From assembly GCF_004769235.1 (NCBI RefSeq), contig NZ_RQFG01000005.1, positions 1,302,001 to 1,366,000 on the forward strand: a stretch of DNA of 64,000 nt, in the 5' to 3' direction. The notes under the pieces were generated by a model that searched no databases, was not told the DNA's origin, and saw only the letters and a program-made list of their open reading frames with translations. This document shows positions 56,425-64,000 of this stretch, in pieces. Within the stretch, counting starts at the first letter, position 1. The number at the start of each line of letters is the position of its first letter. This stretch comes from Leptospira kanakyensis (GTDB lineage Bacteria; Spirochaetota; Leptospiria; Leptospirales; Leptospiraceae). The translations under genes were made by a program, and so were the position numbers.

Positions 56425-57699
56425 TTAATTATTTTTTGTGTGTTGTACTAATTGAAAAAAGAAAGTGGAACCTAAATCTAATTCTGTTTCTATCCAAATG
56501 CTACTATCATGTCTTTCTAAAAATTCTTTACAGAGGATGAGACCAAGTCCTGTGCCTGCTTCTTGGTTTGTACCAAGTGTGGACGATTTTCGATCCAAAC
56601 GAAAGAGATTTTGAATTTGTTCTTCTTTCATACCCACACCTTCGTCTTTTACGAAGAAGGTCATTGTTTTTGGATCTATTTTTGTTTTTAAATTCGGATT
56701 TCGTATTAATTTAGAATCTATAGTCGGAACCGACTCGGGTGAACCAATCCCGATTGTCACTTCTTTCCCACCATTACTGTATTTGATGGCGTTGGAAACC
56801 AAATTACGAATTACAGTTTCGATCATAAAGGAATCCGCTACAATTTCTAAATCTTTCGGAATTTTATTATTAATGGTCACCATCTTTTTGTTAGCGGAAA
56901 GACTTAACAGTCCTATCACACGTTGTACTAAATCATAAAAAAGGATGGGGTTTGGTTGGAATTGGATGGCACCTGTTTGTGAACGTGCCCAATCCAAAAG
57001 ATTTTCGAGTAAGGAATAAACTAAGTCAGAGGAATCTTCCAACATTTTTAGATACGAGGTTCTTTCTGTATTACTGAAGGAAGAATCTTTTTCGCTGAGG
57101 ATTTTTATGAATTCTTTTTGGGTTCCGAGTGGGCCTCGTAAGTCGTGTGCGATGATTGAAAAAAATTTATCTTTAGTGGAATTTAGTTCTGCTAATCGAA
57201 TGGCGGATTGTTTTAAATTATTTTCAGCTAGTTTTCTTTCTGTAATATTTCGGACGATAGCACAGTTGTATTGTTTTCCTCCATACTCTACCAAGTTGAC
57301 AGTCACTTCAATGGGAAAAGAAGTTCCATCTTTTCTTCGATTAACAGTTTCTATCGAAAAAGATTTTCGTTCTAGGATTTCTTGCCAATGGGCTTTCCAC
57401 ATTTCAATAGTAAACAAAGGGTCTACTTGAAACATTTGCATAGAAAGTAATTCTTCTTTTGTATACCCGTAGTTTCTACAAGTGGCTTCGTTGACAAAAA
57501 CGTAATTTCCATCTTCGTCTGTCCAAACAATTGCTTCTGAAATTGTATCAATGGAAAACTGAGTAAATTGTAATGCATCAATCAAATTGGAATGGTTAGA
57601 GGTAGCATTTTTCAAACTTTGTTTCAACATTTGGTTTTCTTCTTCCAAACGTTTGAGGTCTGCTAATAAAACTTCGTATGTCTTAGGTACGGTCGACAT
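56425..57699 (-). CDS. PAS-domain sensor histidine kinase
   Basis: The 424-aa soluble kinase has a coiled coil (~5-35), a PAS domain with PAC (~45-165: SEAIVWTDEDGNYVFVNEAT to AIVRNITERK), and the kinase core: H-box FFSIIAHDLRGPLG near 190, N-box NLVSNAIKYS near 310, G1 DEGVGM, F-box LFRL and G2 GTGLGL. It should autophosphorylate on His in response to a signal sensed in the cytoplasm. No response regulator lies beside it. It diverges from the zinc-ribbon protein. Confidence 0.93.
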   Translation of the reverse strand: MSTVPKTYEVLLADLKRLEEENQMLKQSLKNATSNHSNLIDALQFTQFSIDTISEAIVWTDEDGNYVFVNEATCRNYGYTKEELLSMQMFQVDPLFTIEMWKAHWQEILERKSFSIETVNRRKDGTSFPIEVTVNLVEYGGKQYNCAIVRNITERKLAENNLKQSAIRLAELNSTKDKFFSIIAHDLRGPLGTQKEFIKILSEKDSSFSNTERTSYLKMLEDSSDLVYSLLENLLDWARSQTGAIQFQPNPILFYDLVQRVIGLLSLSANKKMVTINNKIPKDLEIVADSFMIETVIRNLVSNAIKYSNGGKEVTIGIGSPESVPTIDSKLIRNPNLKTKIDPKTMTFFVKDEGVGMKEEQIQNLFRLDRKSSTLGTNQEAGTGLGLILCKEFLERHDSSIWIETELDLGSTFFFQLVQHTKNN

Positions 57700-57785
57700 G
57701 GATTATTGGTATAATAGAATCTACGAAATAAATTGCCAAGAATTAAGTGACTGTTGTAGTTTATTTCGTAAGGATTGAATCGGGC

Positions 57786-57814
57786 TTGACGAAATTCAAA
57801 TTTATCGTTAAACC
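57786..57814 (+). promoter_or_regulatory. Sigma-70-like promoter for the zinc-ribbon/phosphatase pair
   Basis: TTGACG (57786-57791), 17 bp, then TAAACC (57809-57814). It closely resembles the hrcA promoter (TTGACG, 17 bp, TAAACT). Transcription would begin only about 12 nt before the ATG, and no ribosome-binding site is seen there. Confidence 0.5.
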
Positions 57815-57832
57815 TAGACTCCCAAAACCGAT

Positions 57833-59584
57833 ATGGCCTGTCTTTTTTGTCAGAAAGGATCCTCCCAGTTTTCTAGGTCAGAACCGGCCCGGGATGAAAC
57901 ACGGACTCCTACCTTTCCGACGGATGACATTGTAGGGCATTCCCTCAGTAAGTTCTATGAAATTTATGAATGTAAGGATTGCCATAGCCTTTGGTGGATC
58001 AAAACAAGAGGGACGGGGGATCCAAGATCCACCTATCCAGAGTTTTACGAACAAACTGCCGAACGAATTGATGACCAGCGTTCAGAACTGATTCGAAATC
58101 CCACCGTGGTTGGAATCATCGCTCATAAAGATTCTGCACTCCCTTATTCTTTTTTTGAAGAGATTTTGGAGATCGTTGTTTTATCAGAGAAGGAGAAGTT
58201 AAAAGAACTCTACCTCAAACGAGAAGAAAATGTACATACGTCTGTAAAACTCTGGTTACGTCGTTGGTTCACCAAAGAATATCCAAAGGAATTTGAAGAG
58301 ATTCAAAAAAAAGGATTTCCTTCGTTTTCCAAAGAACTTCTTCGTTTGGAAGAAACTGAATCTGTTTTTGTTTCAGAATTTATTTCAAGAGACCAATTTG
58401 TTTTTCTCACAAAAAATAAAGAAGAAGATTGGAAATTACAATCTTACGATTTAACTAAAAAACAAATTCTTTGGACCAAAAATGTCCAAAGGCCTTTTTT
58501 GGAAGGTTTAGAAATTCCAATATTATTTTACCAATCAGGATATCTTTGTTATTACCAAGGATTTCAGAAAGGTTCTGAATACTATTCCAAACTCAACCGC
58601 CCGGAAACTCTATGTATTTATGATTTATCCGGAAAGGAAATTTTATCTGTTCCTCTCCGGTTTCAATGTTACGAAATCCTTTCCACGGAAGAAAGAGACG
58701 TATCCGAAAATCGAATTTCGCATAACTTTAATTTTTCGATTATTTCGGACAATCTGTATCTTCCTTACGAGTCAAAAATTCATGTTTATGATTTGAAAAC
58801 AGGCACTCAATTAAAAACCATCTCTCTCCCTGGATGGGAAGTTTTTTCGGGAAGGGCTTTTGAAACCGAATCTGGCCAATTGTTATTTTATACATTGAAA
58901 GGCATTGTGGGAATGAATGCAGAAGACCAAGTAACCTTTCACTACTCGTCAAAGTTTCATCCGGTGTTTATAGATTCTAGTTTTCGTTTGTTTTATTATT
59001 ACTCAATAGTTGAATCCGCTGATTCCGGAAAAAAAATTGAGTTCAAAAAAAAATATGAATCTGGAGTGAGTTTACTCCAGCAGTTGTCTTCCAAACCAGC
59101 AGAATTTCCCGGTGGAATTTATTTGCCGTTTTCTTTGGACGGATCCTATCTTTTAGATTCCCAATTGAAAATCATCAAAGAGTTTCCTTTTAGTACGACA
59201 GACACAATAGGTCCCCATGCCTTCGGATTGGAAAAAAATCCAGTCCTTGTGACAGAAGACCGTATCATCATCACCAATGACTATTCTGGAATTTATATGA
59301 TCGACTTTTTAGGAAATTTGATCTTAGAAAAAAAAATCGACTCAGAAGTATTAGCTCTTTTTACCTTCGATGGAAAACATCCAATCATCGTCTTAAGAAA
59401 ACATGATGATTATACTGATGATGATCAGGTTGCAGTTTTCCTATTTTCCCCCACGGGAGATGTGATTGCTGAAAAAACTCTTCCAGCACTTCCTGGTATG
59501 GCTGTGAGTTTCGATGGGATTTCTGTATTTGCCAAAGCCAATCAATTCTTCTCGATTGATTTGTTTGAGGAAAAACAAAAGTGA
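57833..59584 (+). CDS. Zinc-ribbon protein with predicted beta-propeller
   Basis: The 583-aa protein starts MACLFC and has a second CxxC (YECKDCHSLWW, near residue 45), forming a probable zinc ribbon. The long C-terminal part (~190-580) has repeated beta-strand segments with Asp-rich turns (LSGKEILSVPL-like, IHVYDLKTG, YMIDFLGNLILE, FSPTGDVI), suggesting a propeller of the PQQ/NHL sort. The function is unknown. It has no signal peptide. The stop overlaps the start of the phosphatase gene by 1 nt, so the two are coupled. Confidence 0.65.
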   Translation: MACLFCQKGSSQFSRSEPARDETRTPTFPTDDIVGHSLSKFYEIYECKDCHSLWWIKTRGTGDPRSTYPEFYEQTAERIDDQRSELIRNPTVVGIIAHKDSALPYSFFEEILEIVVLSEKEKLKELYLKREENVHTSVKLWLRRWFTKEYPKEFEEIQKKGFPSFSKELLRLEETESVFVSEFISRDQFVFLTKNKEEDWKLQSYDLTKKQILWTKNVQRPFLEGLEIPILFYQSGYLCYYQGFQKGSEYYSKLNRPETLCIYDLSGKEILSVPLRFQCYEILSTEERDVSENRISHNFNFSIISDNLYLPYESKIHVYDLKTGTQLKTISLPGWEVFSGRAFETESGQLLFYTLKGIVGMNAEDQVTFHYSSKFHPVFIDSSFRLFYYYSIVESADSGKKIEFKKKYESGVSLLQQLSSKPAEFPGGIYLPFSLDGSYLLDSQLKIIKEFPFSTTDTIGPHAFGLEKNPVLVTEDRIIITNDYSGIYMIDFLGNLILEKKIDSEVLALFTFDGKHPIIVLRKHDDYTDDDQVAVFLFSPTGDVIAEKTLPALPGMAVSFDGISVFAKANQFFSIDLFEEKQK

Positions 59585-61659
59585 TGAAGGAAAATTTCGC
59601 GGATCACTTTGCTGAAATAAAAAAACGGTTAACAAACCGATTGTTACAGATCATTCGTTATTCGTTCCTCTTTCTTTTTTTAGGAAACGGGCAAGTGTTC
59701 GGGGAAGAAACTACGATAGATTTAAAAAATTTAGAAACTTCTCCCATCTATCTCGCCAATTCTATGTTAGTATTAGAAGATCCAAACAATCAATTGGATT
59801 TTGAAACCATTCGGTCCCCGGAATACGCAGGCAAATTTCTCAAACTTCCCTCATCCAAGGAAGCATTCAATTTTTCTTATTCAAAATCTACTTATTGGCT
59901 GCGAATCCAAGTACAAAATCCAAATCCAATTCCTAAAGATACCGTGATTGTAGTTGCCTATCCCAGATTAAAAACTTTGGATTTATTCTTTCAAAGTACA
60001 AAAGAATTCAAACAAATTCATTCTGGTTATACGATTCCTCTTTCACTTCGTCCTTACAAAAGTCGGTTTTTTGTTTTTCCAATCCAATTTTCTGGAAATA
60101 CAAATGTTACCATTTATTTAAAAGTAAATTCACCTAATGCCATCAATTTGCCCATCCAACTCTGGGACAAAGTTGCTTACGATAGGCACGAGATTGATGA
60201 TCATGTCATCCAAGCCATATACTTTGGAATCGCTTTAGCCATGGCTATATTCAATTTATTCGTATTTTTTATCCTTAAAGATTCTAATTATCTTTTATAT
60301 GTTTTGTTGGTTCTTTCGACTGCATTGACCATTGCTTCGCATAACGGAATTGCTTCGGAATATCTATGGCAAAATTCACCTTGGATGGATCAATATTTGA
60401 TCAACATTTTAATCTCCGTTGTATTGATATTGTTTTTGGTCTTTATGCGGAATTTATTAAATACCAAAAAATTAGTACCAAAATTGGATTTTGTTAGTAA
60501 AGTATTGATTGTAGTTCAAATCATTTTACCTATTTTTTATATTTTATCTTTTGATTCCTTTATTAAAATTATGGTGGTAAGTCATTCCTTTACTGCCTTT
60601 TGGATATTATTTAATGCAATCATTTGTTCGTTCCAAAAAGAAAGAATTGCCTATTTTTTCTTACTCGCTTTTGCATTTTTATTTTCTGCTTTGATTGTTT
60701 CTACACTTCGAGCCTTAGGATTCATTCCTACCAATTCATTTACCATTGACGGCCCACAATTTGGATCTGCTGCCGAAATGTTGTTACTTGCCTTTGCACT
60801 TGCAGATCGTTACAATACCATCATCAAAGAAAAGGAAACCGCAGAAGCACTTGTAAAATCAAATTTAGAAAAATCCAATTTGGACTTAGAAGAAAAGGTC
60901 AAAGAAAGAACTTATGTTTTAAACAAAACTTTAAGTGCCATGCGAAGAGATCTTTTTGTTGCTAAAAAAATCCAAGAGAATTCTTTAATCACCGATCCCA
61001 AGTTATTTCACCAATTACATCTTGTGTATCGTTATCTTCCTGTATCAGAAGTGGGAGGAGATTTTTTTGATGTTTGTCAATTGAATGAAACCAAGTTTAG
61101 AATTCTAATCGCTGATGCAACTGGTCACGGAGTCCACGCAGCAATGATCACTATGGCAATCAAAGGTTTGTATGATAATATCAAAAACTTTGAATTGATG
61201 CCGTCCAAGGTAATGGAAATTTTTAACGAAGAGTTTATGGATAACTTTGTATCCCTCAATAGTCTTTTAACTGCTTTGATTTTAGATATCGATATAGATA
61301 AAAAAACAATCCAGTTTGCTTCGGCTGGACATCCTGCCGCCGTTCTTTTGAAAAAAAATGAAATTCAACTTTTAGAAAAAACCGGTAGGATGATGGGCCT
61401 AAAAAAACAAACCCATTACGGCCAATCGGAACTTCATTGGGAAACCGGGGATCGGCTCTTTTTGTTTACCGACGGTGTTTTTGAAGCTTTCAACCCAAAG
61501 GAAGAGGAGTTTGGAGAGGAAAAAGCCTACGCTCTTTTCCAATCTACAAGGAATCTCAGTTTGGATGCGGCCGAAGACCACCTTCTAAAAACACTACAAA
61601 TCTTTCTCAATGGTCAGGATCGCCAGGACGATTTAACCATTCTCGGGATCGATTTGTAA
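59584..61659 (+). CDS. 7TMR-DISM membrane receptor with SpoIIE-type phosphatase domain
   Basis: The ~691-aa protein has a signal sequence, an N-terminal extracytoplasmic 7TMR-DISMED2 domain (~45-195: WLRIQVQNPNP, LFFQSTKEF), seven membrane segments (~205-395), a coiled coil (LVKSNLEKSNLDLEEKVKERT) and a PP2C/SpoIIE domain. The phosphatase shows GGDFFDV, DATGHGVHAA, ASAGHPAAVL, LFTDGVFEAF and RQDDLTILGI with the metal-binding aspartates present. It should sense an extracellular ligand and dephosphorylate a partner such as an anti-sigma-factor antagonist. GTG 59581 or ATG 59584 are possible starts. Confidence 0.92.
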   Translation: MKENFADHFAEIKKRLTNRLLQIIRYSFLFLFLGNGQVFGEETTIDLKNLETSPIYLANSMLVLEDPNNQLDFETIRSPEYAGKFLKLPSSKEAFNFSYSKSTYWLRIQVQNPNPIPKDTVIVVAYPRLKTLDLFFQSTKEFKQIHSGYTIPLSLRPYKSRFFVFPIQFSGNTNVTIYLKVNSPNAINLPIQLWDKVAYDRHEIDDHVIQAIYFGIALAMAIFNLFVFFILKDSNYLLYVLLVLSTALTIASHNGIASEYLWQNSPWMDQYLINILISVVLILFLVFMRNLLNTKKLVPKLDFVSKVLIVVQIILPIFYILSFDSFIKIMVVSHSFTAFWILFNAIICSFQKERIAYFFLLAFAFLFSALIVSTLRALGFIPTNSFTIDGPQFGSAAEMLLLAFALADRYNTIIKEKETAEALVKSNLEKSNLDLEEKVKERTYVLNKTLSAMRRDLFVAKKIQENSLITDPKLFHQLHLVYRYLPVSEVGGDFFDVCQLNETKFRILIADATGHGVHAAMITMAIKGLYDNIKNFELMPSKVMEIFNEEFMDNFVSLNSLLTALILDIDIDKKTIQFASAGHPAAVLLKKNEIQLLEKTGRMMGLKKQTHYGQSELHWETGDRLFLFTDGVFEAFNPKEEEFGEEKAYALFQSTRNLSLDAAEDHLLKTLQIFLNGQDRQDDLTILGIDL

Positions 61660-61753
61660 ATTTTTTTTAAAATTAGTTTAATATTAAATAAATACAATAT
61701 CAAATCACTTGATGTTGTAGTCTATTTTTTATCAATCAAATTTGGAGAACCTT

Positions 61754-62830
61754 GTGAAATCATTATTTTCAGAAGCGAAATTAGGAAATCTAACCTTAAA
61801 AAATAAAGTGGTGATGGCTCCCATGACCCGTTCCCGTTCCCTTGGAAATGTTCCTGGCGACATTGTCGCCACTTACTATGAACAAAGAGCTGAAGCTGGA
61901 CTCATCGTGACAGAAGGAACATCTCCATCACCGAATGGCCTTGGTTATGCGAGAATCCCTGGAATCTTTTCTGAAGAACAAACGATTGCTTGGAAAAAAG
62001 TAACAGACAAAGTTCATGCGAAGGGCAGTAGAATTTTTGTTCAATTGATGCATACAGGTCGTATTGCTCATGAACTCAATTTACCAAAAGGTGCAAAAGT
62101 AGTTGGACCTTCTCCGATTCTTGCCAAAGGCCAAATCTGGACCGATGCCGATGGAATGAAAGATCATTCCACTCCCCATGAATTATCCAAACAAGAATTA
62201 TTAACAACCAAAGAAGAATTTGTAAATGCTGCTAAAAATGCAGTAAAGGCGGGATTTGATGGTGTTGAATTACATGCAGCCAATGGATATTTGTTGGAAC
62301 AGTTTTTACACCCATCATCCAACCAACGTACAGATGAATATGGCGGGTCTATCGAAAATCGAATTCGATTTGTTGTCGAAGTGGCAACTGCTGTGAGCGA
62401 AGCCATTGGAAAAGATAAAACCGCTATCCGTTTGTCTCCTTACGGTGCTTACAATGACCTTTTCCCATTCCCAGAAACTCATGACGAATATTCATTGTTA
62501 GCTGATAAACTAAATCAAGTGGGAATTGTTTACATCCATTTGGTGGATCATTCTTCTATGGGTGCTCCAACGGTAGAACCAGAAACAGTTCAGAACATCA
62601 GAAAAGCCTTTAAGGGAACACTCATCCTCAGTGGTGGTTACGATGCAGAACGTGCAGAAAAAGATTTGTCCTCCGGCAATGCTGACTTAGTTGCTTTTGG
62701 AAAACCATTTCTAGCCAATCCAGACTTAGTCACAAGATTCCAAAAGAATATTGCACTAGCGGCTTTTGACCAAACTACTCTGTATTCACCTGGTGAAAAA
62801 GGATATACGGATTACGCTCTGGCAAACTAA
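61754..62830 (+). CDS. Old Yellow Enzyme-family alkene reductase (NemA-like)
   Basis: The ~358-aa FMN enzyme starts MKSLFSEAKLGNLTLKNKVVMAPMTRSRS. The FMN/substrate region LHAANGYLLEQFLHP (His and Asn for the substrate carbonyl), TDEYGGSIENR, LMHTGRIAH and the late FGKPFLANPDL are typical of N-ethylmaleimide reductases, which reduce activated C=C bonds with NAD(P)H. A TTG at 61742 is in frame, but GTG 61754, seven bases after GGAG, is the likelier start. A terminator follows. Confidence 0.94.
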   Translation: MKSLFSEAKLGNLTLKNKVVMAPMTRSRSLGNVPGDIVATYYEQRAEAGLIVTEGTSPSPNGLGYARIPGIFSEEQTIAWKKVTDKVHAKGSRIFVQLMHTGRIAHELNLPKGAKVVGPSPILAKGQIWTDADGMKDHSTPHELSKQELLTTKEEFVNAAKNAVKAGFDGVELHAANGYLLEQFLHPSSNQRTDEYGGSIENRIRFVVEVATAVSEAIGKDKTAIRLSPYGAYNDLFPFPETHDEYSLLADKLNQVGIVYIHLVDHSSMGAPTVEPETVQNIRKAFKGTLILSGGYDAERAEKDLSSGNADLVAFGKPFLANPDLVTRFQKNIALAAFDQTTLYSPGEKGYTDYALAN

Positions 62831-62837
62831 CAATAGT

Positions 62838-62873
62838 TAACACTTTCGGATTAAAGGTAAGTGTTATTTTTTT
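62838..62873 (+). terminator. Rho-independent terminator after the alkene reductase
   Basis: TAACACTT and AAGTGTTA form an 8-bp stem around a 13-nt loop followed by seven T residues, starting 7 nt after the stop codon. Confidence 0.85.
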
Positions 62874-62927
62874 GGCGCCTCAATTTAAACCAAATCCAAA
62901 ATCATTTGGTAAAATGAACGGGCTACT

Positions 62928-62998
62928 CCAGGGTGCGCGTTCGCTCCCGTCACCTGCCATCTAACGATCGCAGGTGACCATGCCTTCCGTATCCCTGG
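62928..62998. repeat. Nested palindromic GC-rich element
   Basis: In the ~330-nt gap before the carbonic anhydrase, inner arms TCACCTGC and GCAGGTGA pair perfectly across a 12-nt loop. Outer arms CCAGGG and CCCTGG flank them at 15-16 nt. The GC-rich stretch differs from its AT-rich surroundings and could form a cruciform or be a mobile intergenic repeat. No gene is seen in the gap. Confidence 0.6.
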
Positions 62999-63159
62999 CG
63001 CGGGCCGAGAGCACCTAACTCGATATAAATTTTTACCTTTTCCATCCATCTCCAATCTCTTGGTCATTTGCCAAATCCAATGTACAGATTCAGAGAGGAA
63101 ATCCATCCCGAACAAATTCTTTCCTTGGCATGTCTGTTATAGTGAATTTTGTATCCACT

Positions 63160-63768
63160 ATGTCAAACACACCCATCCAACAAGAAACAAGCAAAATCCA
63201 TAAGGAAGTCATTGGTGCTAATGAAAAATATGCATCGGAATTTGGGAAAAAAGGCGAACTTGCCCTACCTCCTGCGAGAAGTTTTACCATCCTCACCTGT
63301 ATGGATGCGAGACTGGATCCTGCCAAATATGCCGGCCTTGCAGAAGGAGATGCCCATGTGATTCGAAACGCTGGTGGCCGCGCGAGCGATGATGCGATTC
63401 GTTCTTTGGTGATTTCTTATAAACTATTAGGAACCAAAGAATTTTTTGTGATCCACCACTCTGACTGTGGAATGGAGTTATTCACAGATCCGATCATTCG
63501 TAACCTCCTTTCCAAAAGTTTAAAAACGGCAACCATTGATTCCAATGGCTGGCGTAATGTAGAGGAATCTGGTGGTTCCGAGGAAGCGAAGTTCATCCCT
63601 TTTCTAACCTTCGAAAACTTAGAACAAAGTGTGATCGACGATGTCAAAAGAATCCGAAACCATCCTTTGATTCCCAAAGACATTCCAGTCTATGGATACT
63701 ATTATGATGTTAAAACGGGAAAACTGGTAGAAGTCAAAGAAGCAACGAAGATTGGAAGAGCTTCTTAA
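63160..63768 (+). CDS. Beta-class carbonic anhydrase
   Basis: The enzyme interconverts CO2 and bicarbonate. The ~202-aa protein has the zinc ligands and catalytic pair in CMDARLDP (Cys, Asp, Arg) and HHSDCGM (His, Cys), and [15 protein letters not shown] between them, matching type II-like beta-carbonic anhydrases. An upstream in-frame ATG at 63130 gives ten extra residues; ATG 63160 ([16 protein letters not shown]) is preferred on family pattern, although neither has a strong ribosome-binding site. No signal peptide. Confidence 0.92.
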   Translation: MSNTPIQQETSKIHKEVIGANEKYASEFGKKGELALPPARSFTILTCMDARLDPAKYAGLAEGDAHVIRNAGGRASDDAIRSLVISYKLLGTKEFFVIHHSDCGMELFTDPIIRNLLSKSLKTATIDSNGWRNVEESGGSEEAKFIPFLTFENLEQSVIDDVKRIRNHPLIPKDIPVYGYYYDVKTGKLVEVKEATKIGRAS

Positions 63769-63858
63769 TACTAAAGCCAAGCAGGCAAAAGTAATAATAC
63801 GAACTTTCCCAAAATAAATTCCAGGGTTTTGGGATTCGGATTTCGTAAATGAGAGGAT

Positions 63859-63936
63859 TGTGATAGAAGGGAGTCATTGGGTGGCGGGTCTAGTTCCCCA
63901 CCCTCCAATCGGGCGGGGATACTCATATCCCATCCT
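63859..63936. repeat. Dispersed GC-rich intergenic repeat, copy B
   Basis: Nearly the same ~78-bp sequence as 26403-26480 (both contain GGCGGGTCTAGTTCCCCACC, then TCGGGCGGGGATA and TGTGATA at the start). It lies in the intergenic region after the carbonic anhydrase; sequence beyond it to the window end stays GC-rich with a further hairpin. Confidence 0.7.
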
Positions 63937-63944
63937 GTACGCGC

Positions 63945-63962
63945 GGGCGAAGGGGCTCGCCC
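63945..63962. repeat. Small GC-rich hairpin at the right edge
   Basis: GGGCGA and TCGCCC pair across AGGGGC, directly after repeat copy B; GGAC and GTGTCC lie a little further right. It may belong to a larger repeat cut by the window end. No gene is visible from 63769 to 64000. Confidence 0.4.
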
Positions 63963-64000
63963 TCTCCGCTGTTCGGACGTCGTGTCCTCACAACGCTCCG

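Noticed and set aside
1..64000. Integron integrase, tRNA or rRNA genes
   Set aside because: Looked for in the gene products and intergenic gaps; none could be supported by reading alone.

Overview
The window looks like chromosome of a Leptospira-type spirochaete. The pointers are an AT-leaning base composition, many lipoproteins with relaxed spirochaetal lipoboxes, a CIRCE-controlled hrcA-grpE-dnaK-dnaJ operon, large TonB-dependent receptors paired with lipoproteins, and several families common in this genus (7TMR-DISM/SpoIIE, PAS-GGDEF, ankyrin lipoproteins). The genus is inferred from gene content and style, not from a marker gene. No tRNA, rRNA, transposase, CRISPR array or prophage was seen.

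Layout. 1-6.5 kb: a GH13 glucosidase cut by the window edge, glnD, a membrane protein, a DUF2961/GH172-type protein and an overlapping PAS-GGDEF cyclase. 6.6-13.7 kb: the heat-shock operon behind a promoter and CIRCE element, then a Gfo/Idh/MocA oxidoreductase, YqgE and an SDR. 13.9-23 kb: a tight five-gene operon of circularly permuted ATP-grasp, alpha-E, transglutaminase-DUF2126, fused ATP-grasp/alpha-E and transglutaminase, which is a predicted but poorly characterised peptide ligation and processing system. 23-29.4 kb: an HME-type RND pump, an ArsC/Spx-like protein, MurB, MltG and a small coiled-coil protein. 29.4-35 kb: a TonB receptor and its lipoprotein partner. 35-39.2 kb: a GNAT acetyltransferase, two ankyrin proteins and an SPFH lipoprotein.

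39.2-43.4 kb is the most unusual part. It is an AT-rich run of small, co-oriented genes for lipoproteins or membrane proteins, separated by GC-richer palindromic sequences that end in GTTATGC and, where complete, begin with GCATAAC or GGATAAC. These have the architecture of integron attC sites. I read the region as an integrase-less integron cassette array (CALIN type), with two complete sites and four half sites. It carries two related TPM-domain lipoproteins, an SH3-domain lipoprotein and two membrane proteins. An L,D-transpeptidase, a second SH3 lipoprotein, a coding remnant and an apparently truncated gene lie just beyond it (43.5-45.5 kb).

45.5-55 kb: an M20 peptidase, a methyltransferase, and a TetR locus (nitroreductase diverging from tetR-TonB receptor-lipoprotein, with two palindromic operators between them). 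IlvD and a pirin follow, sharing a terminator. 55-64 kb: an outer-membrane-type protein, a PAS histidine kinase, a zinc-ribbon/propeller protein coupled to a 7TMR-DISM-SpoIIE phosphatase, an Old Yellow Enzyme and a beta-carbonic anhydrase. Two intergenic stretches (26.4 and 63.9 kb) hold copies of the same GC-rich dispersed repeat.
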